Positions 1 through 7,876 of a stretch of DNA of 11,805 nucleotides are shown here, one piece after another. Made by a program: the position numbers and the translations under genes. A model generated the notes under the pieces. It made no database searches, was not told the DNA's origin, and saw only the letters and a list, made by a program, of their open reading frames with translations. Origin of the DNA: an uncultured Verrucomicrobiota bacterium (GTDB taxonomy: Bacteria > Verrucomicrobiota > Kiritimatiellia > RFP12 > UBA3636); the NCBI GenBank assembly GCA_946612175.1, contig CAMOEO010000057.1, forward strand, positions 1-11,805. The letters are read 5' to 3'. Position 1 is the stretch's first letter; each line of letters starts with the position of its first letter.

Positions 1-1765
1 GCCGGTAGTAGTGGCCCTTTCGGTCGAGCAGCTGCCGGTGCGTGCCCCGCTCGATGATCTTCCCGTTCCGGACGACGAGGATCAGGTCGGCGTTCCGGAC
101 GGTCGAGAGGCGGTGGGCGATCACGAGCGACGTCCGGCCGCGGATCGCCGTCTTCATCGCGTCCTGGATCTTGCGCTCCGTCAGCGTGTCGACGGAGGCG
201 GTCGCCTCGTCGAGCACCAGGATGCGGGGATTGGCCAGCAGGGCCCGCGCGAAGGAGAGCAGCTGCTTCTCGCCGGTGGACAGCAGGTCGCCGCCTTCGC
301 CGACGTCCGTGTCGAGCCCCTTCTCCATCCGGGCGACCACCTCGTCCGCGGAAACCAGCTCCAGGGCGCGGCGGACGTCCTCCTCCGTCGCGTCGGGGTT
401 GCCGTAGAGCAGGTTCTCGCGGATCGTGCCGGAGAACAGGTGCGGCGTCTGCAGCACGTAGCCGATGGCGCTGTGGAGCCAGAGCTGGCTCCGCTCCCGG
501 GCGTCGCGCCCGTCGATCAGCACCCGGCCGGACGTCGGCTCGAAGAAGCGGCAGACGAGGTTCACCAGCGTGCTCTTGCCGGCGCCGGTCTCGCCGACGA
601 TGGCGAGGTTGGTGCCGAAGGGGATGTCCAGGCTGAAGTGCTCGAGCACGAACTCGTCGCCGTCGGGGTAGCGGAAGGACACGTCCTCGAAGGCGACGTC
701 CCCGCGGATCGGCTCCCAGTTCTCCTTCTTCGGCGAGAAGCAGTCGCCGTATTTCGCGATCACATCGGGGGAGTCCGCGACGTCGGACCGCGTGGCGAGG
801 AGCCGCGTCAGGCGCTCGATGTTCACCTGGGTCGTGACGACGTCGGAGATGGCGTCGACGATCCAGCGGACGGGCTCCATCATGCCCTGCGCGTAGCTCA
901 TGAACAGGGAGAACGTGCCCACCTCGGACGCGCGGAGGAAGCCGCCCTGCCACAGGACGATCGCGAGCGCCAGCGAGGAGGCGAGGTTCATCGTGACCGC
1001 GAAGGCGCCGCGCAGGCGGGCCGCACGGATGCCCGCCCTCCGCATCTCGGAGGTGTCCTTCACGAAGTCGTCCGCCATCCGGTCCTCGATCACGAGCGTC
1101 TTGATCGTCTTCGCTCCGGCGATGCCTTCGTTGAAGTCGCCGGTGATCCGGCTGTTGAGCTCCCGGATCCGGCGGTTGGCCTGGATGAGCTTCTTCTGGA
1201 AGAGGGAGTACAGGACCACGATGAGCGGCAGGATCAGCATGACGAGCAGCGCCAGCCGCGCGTTGACCGCGAGCATGACCGCCAGCGCGCCGACGAGGAA
1301 GGTGGCGTGCCACACGCATTCCATCAGGCTCCAGGAGACCAGCGTGCCGATGCGGCCCGTGTCGCTCATGATCCGGGAGTGGATCCAGCCGACGCTGTGA
1401 CGGTTGAAGTAGCCGAAGGAAAGCGTCTGCAGGTGGTTGAACGCGGCCGCGCGCAGGTCGCGGTTCACCCGGACCTCCGTGGAGATGGCGCCGTTGCAGG
1501 CGATGAAGTTCATCGCGGAGGAGAACAGGATCCCCGCCAGATAGAGCGCGACGAACGCCGGCATCGTGTCCAGCGTGCGGCCGCCGATGAAGTGGTCCAG
1601 CGCGTATTTCTGCAGGAGCGGCAGCCCGATGTCCATCACCGATCCGAACAGCCCGCAGACGATCATCGTCAGAAGGGCCCTCCTGTACTTCCGCACGAGC
1701 GGCACGAGGCGCGGGATGCCGAAGAACGGCAGGGACGCGGCCGCCTTGTCCGTGTCTTCCGTCAT
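1..1765 (-). CDS. Heterodimeric ABC exporter half-transporter, catalytic-site partner (YheH/TM288-like), 3' end cut by window edge
   Basis: The frame is open from the ATG at 1765 to the window edge, giving 588 residues; only the extreme C-terminus should be missing, since the family is about 600 residues. The N-terminal half is an ABC type-1 exporter membrane domain with hydrophobic segments near residues 29-50, 67-90, 146-168, 170-190, 255-275 and 283-310. The C-terminal half is an ATPase: Walker A GETGAGKST (391-399), Q-loop Q439, signature LSTGE (495-499, altered from LSGGQ), Walker B ILVLDE (515-520) with the catalytic Glu520, D-loop SVD and switch His551. The start overlaps the stop of the upstream partner (ATGA) and is preceded by a good GGAGG, indicating translational coupling. 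By family analogy it exports drugs, lipids or peptides across the inner membrane as a heterodimer with the 1762-3555 product. The substrate cannot be read from the sequence. Confidence 0.95.
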   Translation of the reverse strand, partial: MTEDTDKAAASLPFFGIPRLVPLVRKYRRALLTMIVCGLFGSVMDIGLPLLQKYALDHFIGGRTLDTMPAFVALYLAGILFSSAMNFIACNGAISTEVRVNRDLRAAAFNHLQTLSFGYFNRHSVGWIHSRIMSDTGRIGTLVSWSLMECVWHATFLVGALAVMLAVNARLALLVMLILPLIVVLYSLFQKKLIQANRRIRELNSRITGDFNEGIAGAKTIKTLVIEDRMADDFVKDTSEMRRAGIRAARLRGAFAVTMNLASSLALAIVLWQGGFLRASEVGTFSLFMSYAQGMMEPVRWIVDAISDVVTTQVNIERLTRLLATRSDVADSPDVIAKYGDCFSPKKENWEPIRGDVAFEDVSFRYPDGDEFVLEHFSLDIPFGTNLAIVGETGAGKSTLVNLVCRFFEPTSGRVLIDGRDARERSQLWLHSAIGYVLQTPHLFSGTIRENLLYGNPDATEEDVRRALELVSADEVVARMEKGLDTDVGEGGDLLSTGEKQLLSFARALLANPRILVLDEATASVDTLTERKIQDAMKTAIRGRTSLVIAHRLSTVRNADLILVVRNGKIIERGTHRQLLDRKGHYYR

Positions 1766-3555
1766 GCCCGCGCCTCCGTTTCCTGCATCTCCACGGACGC
1801 CGACTGGATCTCGTGGATCCGCCGGTACAGCCCGGGCTGGTTTCGGAGCTGCTCCGGGGTCCCCAGCTGGCTGACGCGCCCGTGGTCCAACACCAGCACC
1901 TGGTCCGCCTTGCTCAGCGTGGTGATGCGGTGGGAGATCAGGAGGATCGTCGCCGTGCCGAACCTCCGCTCCAGCGCGCGTCGGATCCGCGCGTCGGTCT
2001 CCGTGTCCACGGCGCTCAGGGAGTCGTCGAAGACCATGATCGGCGCCTTCCGGACCAGCATCCGCGCGATCGCGGCGCGCTGCTTCTGGCCGCCGGAGAG
2101 CGTGACGCCCCGCTCGCCCACGAAGGTCTCGTAGCCCTTCGAGAAGCCGGCGACCGTCTCCTCGAGGCAGGCGGCCTCCGCCGCCGCGCGGAGCTCCGCC
2201 TCCGGCAGGTCCGGCGCCGCGACGGAGAGGTTCTCCCGCAGGGTCCGGGAGAACAGGAAGGGCTCCTGGAGGACCATGCCGACGTTCCGGCGAAGGTGGT
2301 CCAGGCGGATCTTCGCGATGTCCACGCCGCCGATCGTGATCCGGCCGCATTCCGGCGGGAGCGGGTAGAGCCGGTCCAGCAGATACGTCAGCGTGCTCTT
2401 GCCGGAGCCCGTGCCGCCGAGGATGCCGAGCGTGGTGCCGGCGGGGATCGTCAGATCGATGTCGTGCAGCGTCTCCGGGCAGCCGTCGTAGGCGAAGGAC
2501 ACGTGCTCGAAGCGGATGTCGCCGTCCAGGGGCGGCGCCACCGCGTCCGGCGCGTCCTGCTCCTCCTCCGCGTCCAGGATGAAGCCGATGCGCCGGATGC
2601 CGACCCGGGCCTTGGACATCTCGCCGATCATCCGCCCGAGCATGCGCACCGGCCAGACCAGCATCCCGTTGTAGCTGACGAAGGCGATGTACTCGCCGCT
2701 GGTCATCTCCCCCCGCAGGCAGAACCGCGCGCCGAAGACGACCACCAGCATGACCTGCACGCCGGAGAGGACGTCGGCCGAGGCCCAGAAGAAGGACATC
2801 AGGCGGCCGAGCCGCACCCACAGGGACGTGTAGTGCTCGTTCTGCGCGGCGAACCGGTCCCGCTCGTGGCGCTCGCGGCCGAAGGCCCGCACCACCCGCA
2901 CGCCGGTCAGGTTCTCCTGCGCCATGGCGGAGAGGCGGCCCTCGTTCTCGTCGCACGTCTGGAACCCCTTCCGGAACCGGCGGTGGAAGAGGAGCGAATA
3001 CCAGACGATGGCCGGCAGGGGGATCATCGCGACCAGGGTCAGGGACGCGTTCATGCGGAGCATGAAGAAGACGCTCATCGCCAGCAGGATCGCGATGCGG
3101 AGCAGCTGGGTCATCTGCTCGGAGACGAAGCTCCGGGTCGTCTCGATGTCGCTGGTGCAGCGCTGGATGATGTCGCCCGTGTGGTTCTGCACGTGCCACT
3201 GGAAGGGAAGGCGCTCGATGTGGCGGAACAGCGTGTCCCGCAGGGTCTTGACCAGCGTCTCGCAGCCCTTGGCGTTGAACACCCGGAAGCCGTATTGCGC
3301 GGCGCACTTGACGAGCGTCACGGCGACCACCGCGAGCGCCATGATCCAGAGGCGCTCCCGCAGCCGCTCCGCGCCGCCGAGCGCCTCCAGCGCGCGGGAG
3401 ACGGCGGGATGGAGCGAACCGGCGCTCTCGCCCAGGATGACCTGGTCCACGGTCACCCGGACGATCTGCGGCGCGACCATGTCCGCCAGCGCGGAGACCG
3501 CCGCGCACAGCATGCACAGCAGAAAGAAGGTCTTGCAGCCTTTCAGGAAGCGCAT
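1762..3555 (-). CDS. Heterodimeric ABC exporter half-transporter, degenerate-site partner (YheI/TM287-like)
   Basis: This complete 597-residue half-transporter is the usual length for the family. The membrane domain has hydrophobic segments near residues 8-30, 68-92, 146-167, 170-190, 252-274 and 285-310. The ATPase domain follows from about 346: Walker A GGTGSGKS (380-387), Q-loop Q430, signature LSGGQ (486-490), Walker B IMVFDD (506-511), D-loop SAVD, switch His542. The residue after the Walker B Asp is Asp511 instead of the catalytic Glu, as in the DDSLSAVD motif of YheI-like subunits. Its Walker A/B would therefore pair with the altered LSTGE signature of the partner at 1-1765 to form a non-hydrolytic site, while its intact LSGGQ completes the partner's active site. 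The ATG at 3555 is the only plausible start: an in-frame TAG lies at 3631-3633 with no ATG, GTG or TTG between. No Shine-Dalgarno is visible. The transported substrate is unknown. Confidence 0.96.
   Translation of the reverse strand: MRFLKGCKTFFLLCMLCAAVSALADMVAPQIVRVTVDQVILGESAGSLHPAVSRALEALGGAERLRERLWIMALAVVAVTLVKCAAQYGFRVFNAKGCETLVKTLRDTLFRHIERLPFQWHVQNHTGDIIQRCTSDIETTRSFVSEQMTQLLRIAILLAMSVFFMLRMNASLTLVAMIPLPAIVWYSLLFHRRFRKGFQTCDENEGRLSAMAQENLTGVRVVRAFGRERHERDRFAAQNEHYTSLWVRLGRLMSFFWASADVLSGVQVMLVVVFGARFCLRGEMTSGEYIAFVSYNGMLVWPVRMLGRMIGEMSKARVGIRRIGFILDAEEEQDAPDAVAPPLDGDIRFEHVSFAYDGCPETLHDIDLTIPAGTTLGILGGTGSGKSTLTYLLDRLYPLPPECGRITIGGVDIAKIRLDHLRRNVGMVLQEPFLFSRTLRENLSVAAPDLPEAELRAAAEAACLEETVAGFSKGYETFVGERGVTLSGGQKQRAAIARMLVRKAPIMVFDDSLSAVDTETDARIRRALERRFGTATILLISHRITTLSKADQVLVLDHGRVSQLGTPEQLRNQPGLYRRIHEIQSASVEMQETEARA
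1773..1777 (-). promoter_or_regulatory. Shine-Dalgarno sequence GGAGG for the second ABC gene
   Basis: GGAGG lies on the minus strand 7 nt before the ATG at 1765, inside the last codons of the upstream ABC gene. It supports this start and coupling of the two subunits. No comparable purine-rich site precedes the other two visible starts (3555 and 7876). Confidence 0.75.
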
Positions 3556-3592
3556 CGGCGGGCAGGTCTGGGATTCCGGGCGGAAACCGTGC

Positions 3593-3607
3593 TTCGCCTT
3601 GGGCGAA
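3593..3607 (-). other. Small inverted repeat in the leader of the ABC operon
   Basis: TTCGCC and GGCGAA form a perfect 6-bp stem around a 3-nt loop, between the candidate promoter and the ATG at 3555. No T-run follows, so it does not look like a factor-independent terminator. It may be a leader hairpin, a small operator, or chance in GC-rich DNA. Confidence 0.3.
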
Positions 3608-3627
3608 TGCAGGTCGAGAGGCCGCGA

Positions 3628-3636
3628 AGTCTACCA
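3628..3636 (-). promoter_or_regulatory. Candidate extended -10 promoter for the ABC exporter genes
   Basis: The minus strand reads TGGTAGACT, an extended -10 (TGn) followed by a hexamer matching TATAAT at 4 of 6 positions, inside the 115-bp gap. A -35 element at 17-18 bp is poor (TTTCGC-like). If used, the leader would be about 65 nt and would contain the hairpin at 3593-3607. The rest of the gap shows no gene. Confidence 0.3.
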
Positions 3637-3670
3637 CATTGCCGCCGTCGGCGAAAGGGGGGGCTGCGCG

Positions 3671-6600
3671 CTACCAGAAGACGTATTCGTACGGGTCGAA
3701 GCCGGGGTTGCGCGAAGCGTAGAGCGAGACGCCGTCGTAGGCGGGGTTGTCCTTGCGGACGAGCTCGCCGGGGAGGATCTCCTTGCTGACGTTGAGGTAG
3801 AAGACCTTCGCGCCCTGGCCGCAGCCGGCCTTGACGGTGACCACGTTCTTCCCGTCGAAGGTGCCGTGCTTCGCGTCGTCCTTGTTTGCCATGCCGTAGA
3901 CCGGAATGTGCTCGACGACGATGGATCCCTCGTCCTTCGCGCCGCCGTAGGTCTTGCAGACCTCCTTGCCGTTCACCCACACCTTGCCGCGCCAGTCGAC
4001 GCCGAAGCGCAGCGTGATCTCGCCGTCCGTCTCGCGCGGCAGGTAGCCCACGCAGTAGCACGTGCAGAAGCTCTGCGCGGCGATGAGCTCGTGCGCTTTC
4101 GAATACTCGACGAGCCCGTCGGGGTTCGACTTCGCGACGGGGCGCCAGTCGATGAAGTCGAAGTCCTTCGGCTGCGAGGAGAAGTCGAGGTGCAGCGGAC
4201 GGAACCGCGGGTTGGGCTGCACGTCGCCGCGGATCGCCATCTCCTCGGCGGTCGCGCCGCTGTCGCCCTTCTTGTCCGGATCGACGGGGAACGGGCCGGG
4301 CTTGCCGTCCACGATGCCGTCGACCATGTAGGCGCTGTCGTCCTTCGGGCTCGGCCACGGGCCGAGGACGTTCCACTGCGCGATCGGCTCGAACGCGACG
4401 GCGGGCTTCGTGTAGAGCGCGCGGCCGAGCGTCGCGTTCCCGGCGCCGACGCCCCAGTTGCCGAGCATCAGCGCGAGGCGTCGCAGCGCGTTGTCCTCGC
4501 TCTGCGAGGCGTTTCGGAGCAGCAGGTCTTTCTCGCCCGCCGGGACGCGTCCCCAGCCGCCGTGCGCGATGTCGGCGGTCTTCTCGCCGTAGCGGTCGCA
4601 CGTCTGGAACGGATCGACGGAATCGAAGAGGATGCTCTCGGTCGGCGAGAGCGCGAACTCGCCGCCCTCGGACACGGTCCACCCGCGCGCCGGACCGAGG
4701 CGCAGCATCGAGACTTCGTCGCGCCAGCGCAGGAGCGACGGCCCGACGCCCGCGAAGAACCCGCCGAAGGCGAACACGGACGGCACCGGCGAGCGGAAGA
4801 ACGGCTCCGGCTGCGCGTCCGCGTCGGCAAGGCCGGCTTCCTTGGCGAGGCGGTCGTTCGCGACGACGAGGACCTTGGAGTATTGCCCGAGCGAGGCGTC
4901 GAGCTGCGGCTTCGTGAGCGCCGAGTCCTTGCCGACGATCAGGACGCCGTCGTCGAGACGTCCGCCCTTGTAGTCCTGCGCGTCGAGGCCGAGCGCGTTG
5001 GCGAGGCGCTTCGCGTGCGCGCCATCGGTGTAGACGGCGGCATTGCCGACGACGGGCGGTTTGTCCGCGAAGAAGTTCTCGAACGTCGCCGCGGCGACGG
5101 CGGTCGCGGCGGGGCAGCCGTCCGCGCCGACGCGCCCCTCGAAGTCGAGCGCGCAGAACGTGACCGCTCCGAGCCCGCGCGTCGCCTGGAGGAGCGGACT
5201 GTAGGAGAGGTCGAACTCGCCGCGCACGAGCGGACGGAACCCGCCGCGCCCGGGGATGAGGAGCGGCGTCGAGCTCACCGCGTGGCGGTGCGTCCAGCGC
5301 GGGCCGCGGCGCGTCTCGTGCTTCATCACGCTCCCGAACGGCGCGCCCGCCATCGGCGCACCGCGCCAGTGCGCGAGGTCGGCGTCGACGATGCCTTGGA
5401 GCGAGACGTTCCACATCTGCCGCGCCATCGAGTCCTCGACCGTGAAGCCCATCGCCTGCCACGTGGCGGGGTCCTGCTGCGCGACGAAGACGCGCAGCCC
5501 CTTCTCGACGCGCGGCAGCGCCGCTTCGAGGCCGCAGGCGTGCGAGAGCGCGCGGCGGCCGACGACGAGCGCCTGCACGGATTCATCCTCGATCGCGGCG
5601 GCGAGGTCGTCCACGCGGTCGTAGCGGATCGAGAGCGCGTCGAGCACGGCGGCGGTGTCTCCCTCCGGGTCGAAGAGCGCGGTCTTGAAGCCGGTGGAAA
5701 CGCGCGGCGTCTCCGCCGGGAACACTTCGAGGTGGATCGTGTCGGACTTCACGGAGGCGTCGATGTAGGGCGCGGCGGAGAACTCGACATCGAAGCGGTA
5801 GATCGATCGCTCGCGGACGGCGGGCGCCGTAACCGAAACGGGCTTGAAGACGATGTCGCCCTGCTTGAGCTCGACCGTCTCCGAGCCCGATGCGACGACC
5901 TTGCGGTCATAGGCGTCGACGAACTTCCAGTTCGCGTAGACGTTCTTCTCGCCGGGGCCGTCCCAGACGAAGACGAGCTGCTTCTCGATCTTTTCGCCAG
6001 CGCGGTAGGCGTGCGTGCGGTCGACGAAGTCCGGCGCGCCGCCGAGGAAGCAGACGAGGTCGCCGTTCGCGAGGCGCTGGCGCTCGGCGATGCGGTCGCC
6101 GTCCTTCCACGGCCACGAGATCAGGTACATCAGGCCGCCGTTGAGGCCGTAGGCGCGCCACGCGCGGTTCGTGCGGCGCACGAGCATCCGCGAATACTCC
6201 TCCGCGAGGGAGTTGAACGCGTAGAGGTCCTTCTTGTCGACCCAGCCGCCGTGCGTGTGCTTGAGGCAGCTCTTCGCGAAGTCTTTCGAGAGGCGCAGCA
6301 TGTCCTCGCTCTCGGCCGCGTAGGCCGCGCCGCCGTAGTAGGCCGCGAGCCATTCGGTCATCTGCGGCACGCGCGAATGGAACCAGCAGGCGTAGTAGGG
6401 CGCGCCGAACTCCGCCGCGTACCACGGCAGGATGCCGTTCGTCGACCACGCCGAGAGCCACTCCTCGCGCTCCTGCAGCGGCGTGAAGTTGAAGTAGAGG
6501 TTCGACGACGAGACGTCCGCCTCGGTGCCGTCCGCGTGCGAGAAGTAGAGACAGTTCGGGTGCAGCTCGCGCGCGGCGCGGCGCGCGAACTCGATGTTCT

Positions 6601-7876
6601 CCACGACGCCGCCCGTCTCGGGGTCCTGCCCGAGGATCTCCGGGCGCATGTTGCGCTCGGGGCAGATCTGGTTCACGCCGCACGACGCCGCCACGATGCA
6701 CGGCCAGTTGCGCGCCGACCGCATCCAGTGCCGCAGGTGGCGCCGCCACTGCGCCTCGCAGTCCGGGTCGCGCCGCACCGCCTCGTGCACGTAGTAGATC
6801 GTCGGCATCCCCGCGAACACCGCCACGCCGGCGCGCGAGAGCTTTTCCATCAGCGCCGGGTCCTCCGCGAGGACCGACTCGTGCCGGTGCGTGCGGTAGG
6901 CGAGGTTGAAGCCGAAGCGATGGACGTCGGCCGCGTTCCCCGGAAGCCCCTGGTCCCAGAAGCCGCGGAAGCGCTGGATGTGCCCGTTGAGCATGAACTC
7001 CTTTCCCTCGCGCCAGATCTCGCGGAAGCCGAAAAGGAATTTCTCCGGCGCGTCCGCGGGCACGACGCCGTCGGCCATCGCCACGCGGCAGGCGTAGAGC
7101 TTCGCGTTCGCGACCGGTTCCCACGGGACCGCGTCCGCCCACGGGATCTCGATCGCGGCCTCCGTGTCGCCCGCCTTCGCCTTCACGCCCTTCCGCTCGG
7201 CCGTCTTCACGTCCTTGCCGCCGTCGAAGATCTCCGCCGAGAGGTCGACCGTGCGGTCCTTCGCCGCGTGGATCGAGACGTGGAGCGTAAGCTTCTTCCC
7301 GCGCCACGACGGCTCCGCGTAGACGTCCTCGACGAACGCCGCGCTGCGCGCGACGAGCCGCGCCGGGCCGGAGAAGTGCGGCGCCTTGAGGAGCGCCTCG
7401 TCGCGCCCGTGGTAGGCGATCTTCTTCTCGCCCGTTCCGAACGAACGGTTCGTCGCGAAGACCTTGATCTCGTTCTTCCCCGCGCGCAGGAACGGCGCGA
7501 GCTCGACCGCGCCGTCCGGGTGGAACGCGACGCCGGCCTTGCGGCCGTTCGCGAACACCACGAGGTCGCAGTAGTTGAGCGACTGCTCGAAGCGGACGCT
7601 TCCCGCGAGCCATTCCTTCGGGATCTCGACCTCGCGCCGGTACCAGGCGTTGAACTCGCCGTCGAGGTTGTTGCCGTTCTTCGCGCCCTCCGCGAGCGGG
7701 ATCTTTCCCGCGAGCGCGGCGCCATCCGTCCACAAGCCCTGCTCGGGCAGGACTTTCGCGACGTCCGCGTTCGCCGCGGCCTTGACCGGCATCGCGCGCC
7801 AGTCCTTCGTGATGTCGAGCGTTTCCGCGCCGCACGCGGCTGAAGCGAGGAAGAGGGAGAGTAGGATGCGTTTCAT
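3671..7876 (-). CDS. Secreted GH2-like multidomain glycoside hydrolase with two GATase-like domains (complete copy)
   Basis: This complete protein of 1,401 residues is much longer than ordinary GH2 enzymes. Residues 1-17 (MKRILLSLFLASAACGA) form a Sec signal peptide, probably cut after Ala17. Then come a GH2 sugar-binding beta-sandwich (about 25-185), an Ig-like domain (185-285) and a GH2-type TIM barrel (about 290-595). In the barrel, RTHRHES (328-334) replaces the usual RTSHYP, and AEFGAPYY (488-495) carries the nucleophile-like Glu489. The acid/base position reads CGVNQ (399-403) instead of GNE. A beta-sandwich (600-725) follows, then two glutamine-amidotransferase-like domains (about 731-935 and 942-1146), a jelly roll with WVNGKEV (1165-1375) and the tail GFDPYEYVFW. 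The role is probably periplasmic or extracellular carbohydrate processing; the substrate is unknown and true catalysis uncertain. An in-frame TGA at 7898-7900 fixes the ATG at 7876. No Shine-Dalgarno is seen; a CCAT repeat abuts the start. The next gene upstream is a full-architecture paralogue. Confidence 0.93.
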   Translation of the reverse strand: MKRILLSLFLASAACGAETLDITKDWRAMPVKAAANADVAKVLPEQGLWTDGAALAGKIPLAEGAKNGNNLDGEFNAWYRREVEIPKEWLAGSVRFEQSLNYCDLVVFANGRKAGVAFHPDGAVELAPFLRAGKNEIKVFATNRSFGTGEKKIAYHGRDEALLKAPHFSGPARLVARSAAFVEDVYAEPSWRGKKLTLHVSIHAAKDRTVDLSAEIFDGGKDVKTAERKGVKAKAGDTEAAIEIPWADAVPWEPVANAKLYACRVAMADGVVPADAPEKFLFGFREIWREGKEFMLNGHIQRFRGFWDQGLPGNAADVHRFGFNLAYRTHRHESVLAEDPALMEKLSRAGVAVFAGMPTIYYVHEAVRRDPDCEAQWRRHLRHWMRSARNWPCIVAASCGVNQICPERNMRPEILGQDPETGGVVENIEFARRAARELHPNCLYFSHADGTEADVSSSNLYFNFTPLQEREEWLSAWSTNGILPWYAAEFGAPYYACWFHSRVPQMTEWLAAYYGGAAYAAESEDMLRLSKDFAKSCLKHTHGGWVDKKDLYAFNSLAEEYSRMLVRRTNRAWRAYGLNGGLMYLISWPWKDGDRIAERQRLANGDLVCFLGGAPDFVDRTHAYRAGEKIEKQLVFVWDGPGEKNVYANWKFVDAYDRKVVASGSETVELKQGDIVFKPVSVTAPAVRERSIYRFDVEFSAAPYIDASVKSDTIHLEVFPAETPRVSTGFKTALFDPEGDTAAVLDALSIRYDRVDDLAAAIEDESVQALVVGRRALSHACGLEAALPRVEKGLRVFVAQQDPATWQAMGFTVEDSMARQMWNVSLQGIVDADLAHWRGAPMAGAPFGSVMKHETRRGPRWTHRHAVSSTPLLIPGRGGFRPLVRGEFDLSYSPLLQATRGLGAVTFCALDFEGRVGADGCPAATAVAAATFENFFADKPPVVGNAAVYTDGAHAKRLANALGLDAQDYKGGRLDDGVLIVGKDSALTKPQLDASLGQYSKVLVVANDRLAKEAGLADADAQPEPFFRSPVPSVFAFGGFFAGVGPSLLRWRDEVSMLRLGPARGWTVSEGGEFALSPTESILFDSVDPFQTCDRYGEKTADIAHGGWGRVPAGEKDLLLRNASQSEDNALRRLALMLGNWGVGAGNATLGRALYTKPAVAFEPIAQWNVLGPWPSPKDDSAYMVDGIVDGKPGPFPVDPDKKGDSGATAEEMAIRGDVQPNPRFRPLHLDFSSQPKDFDFIDWRPVAKSNPDGLVEYSKAHELIAAQSFCTCYCVGYLPRETDGEITLRFGVDWRGKVWVNGKEVCKTYGGAKDEGSIVVEHIPVYGMANKDDAKHGTFDGKNVVTVKAGCGQGAKVFYLNVSKEILPGELVRKDNPAYDGVSLYASRNPGFDPYEYVFW

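Noticed and set aside
11..2134. Plus-strand open frame of 707 codons opposite the ABC exporter genes
   Set aside because: It is a shadow of two minus-strand genes with complete Walker A, signature, Walker B and H-loop motifs, and spans their junction.
3556..3670. Factor-independent terminator after the complete hydrolase-like gene
   Set aside because: The gap has a C-run and small inverted repeats but no stem followed by a T-run on the minus strand.
2924..7843. Plus-strand open frame of 1,639 codons antisense to the large hydrolase-like gene
   Set aside because: Its product is Arg/Val/Asp/Glu-rich low-complexity sequence with no recognisable fold, as expected opposite a GC-rich gene. The minus-strand frame has a signal peptide, motifs and a paralogue.
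7826..7876. Lipoprotein signal peptide in the complete hydrolase-like protein (Cys15)
   Set aside because: The residues before Cys15 are S-A-A, lacking the Leu/Val at -3 typical of a lipobox. An ordinary Sec cleavage after Ala17 fits better, though lipidation is not fully excluded.
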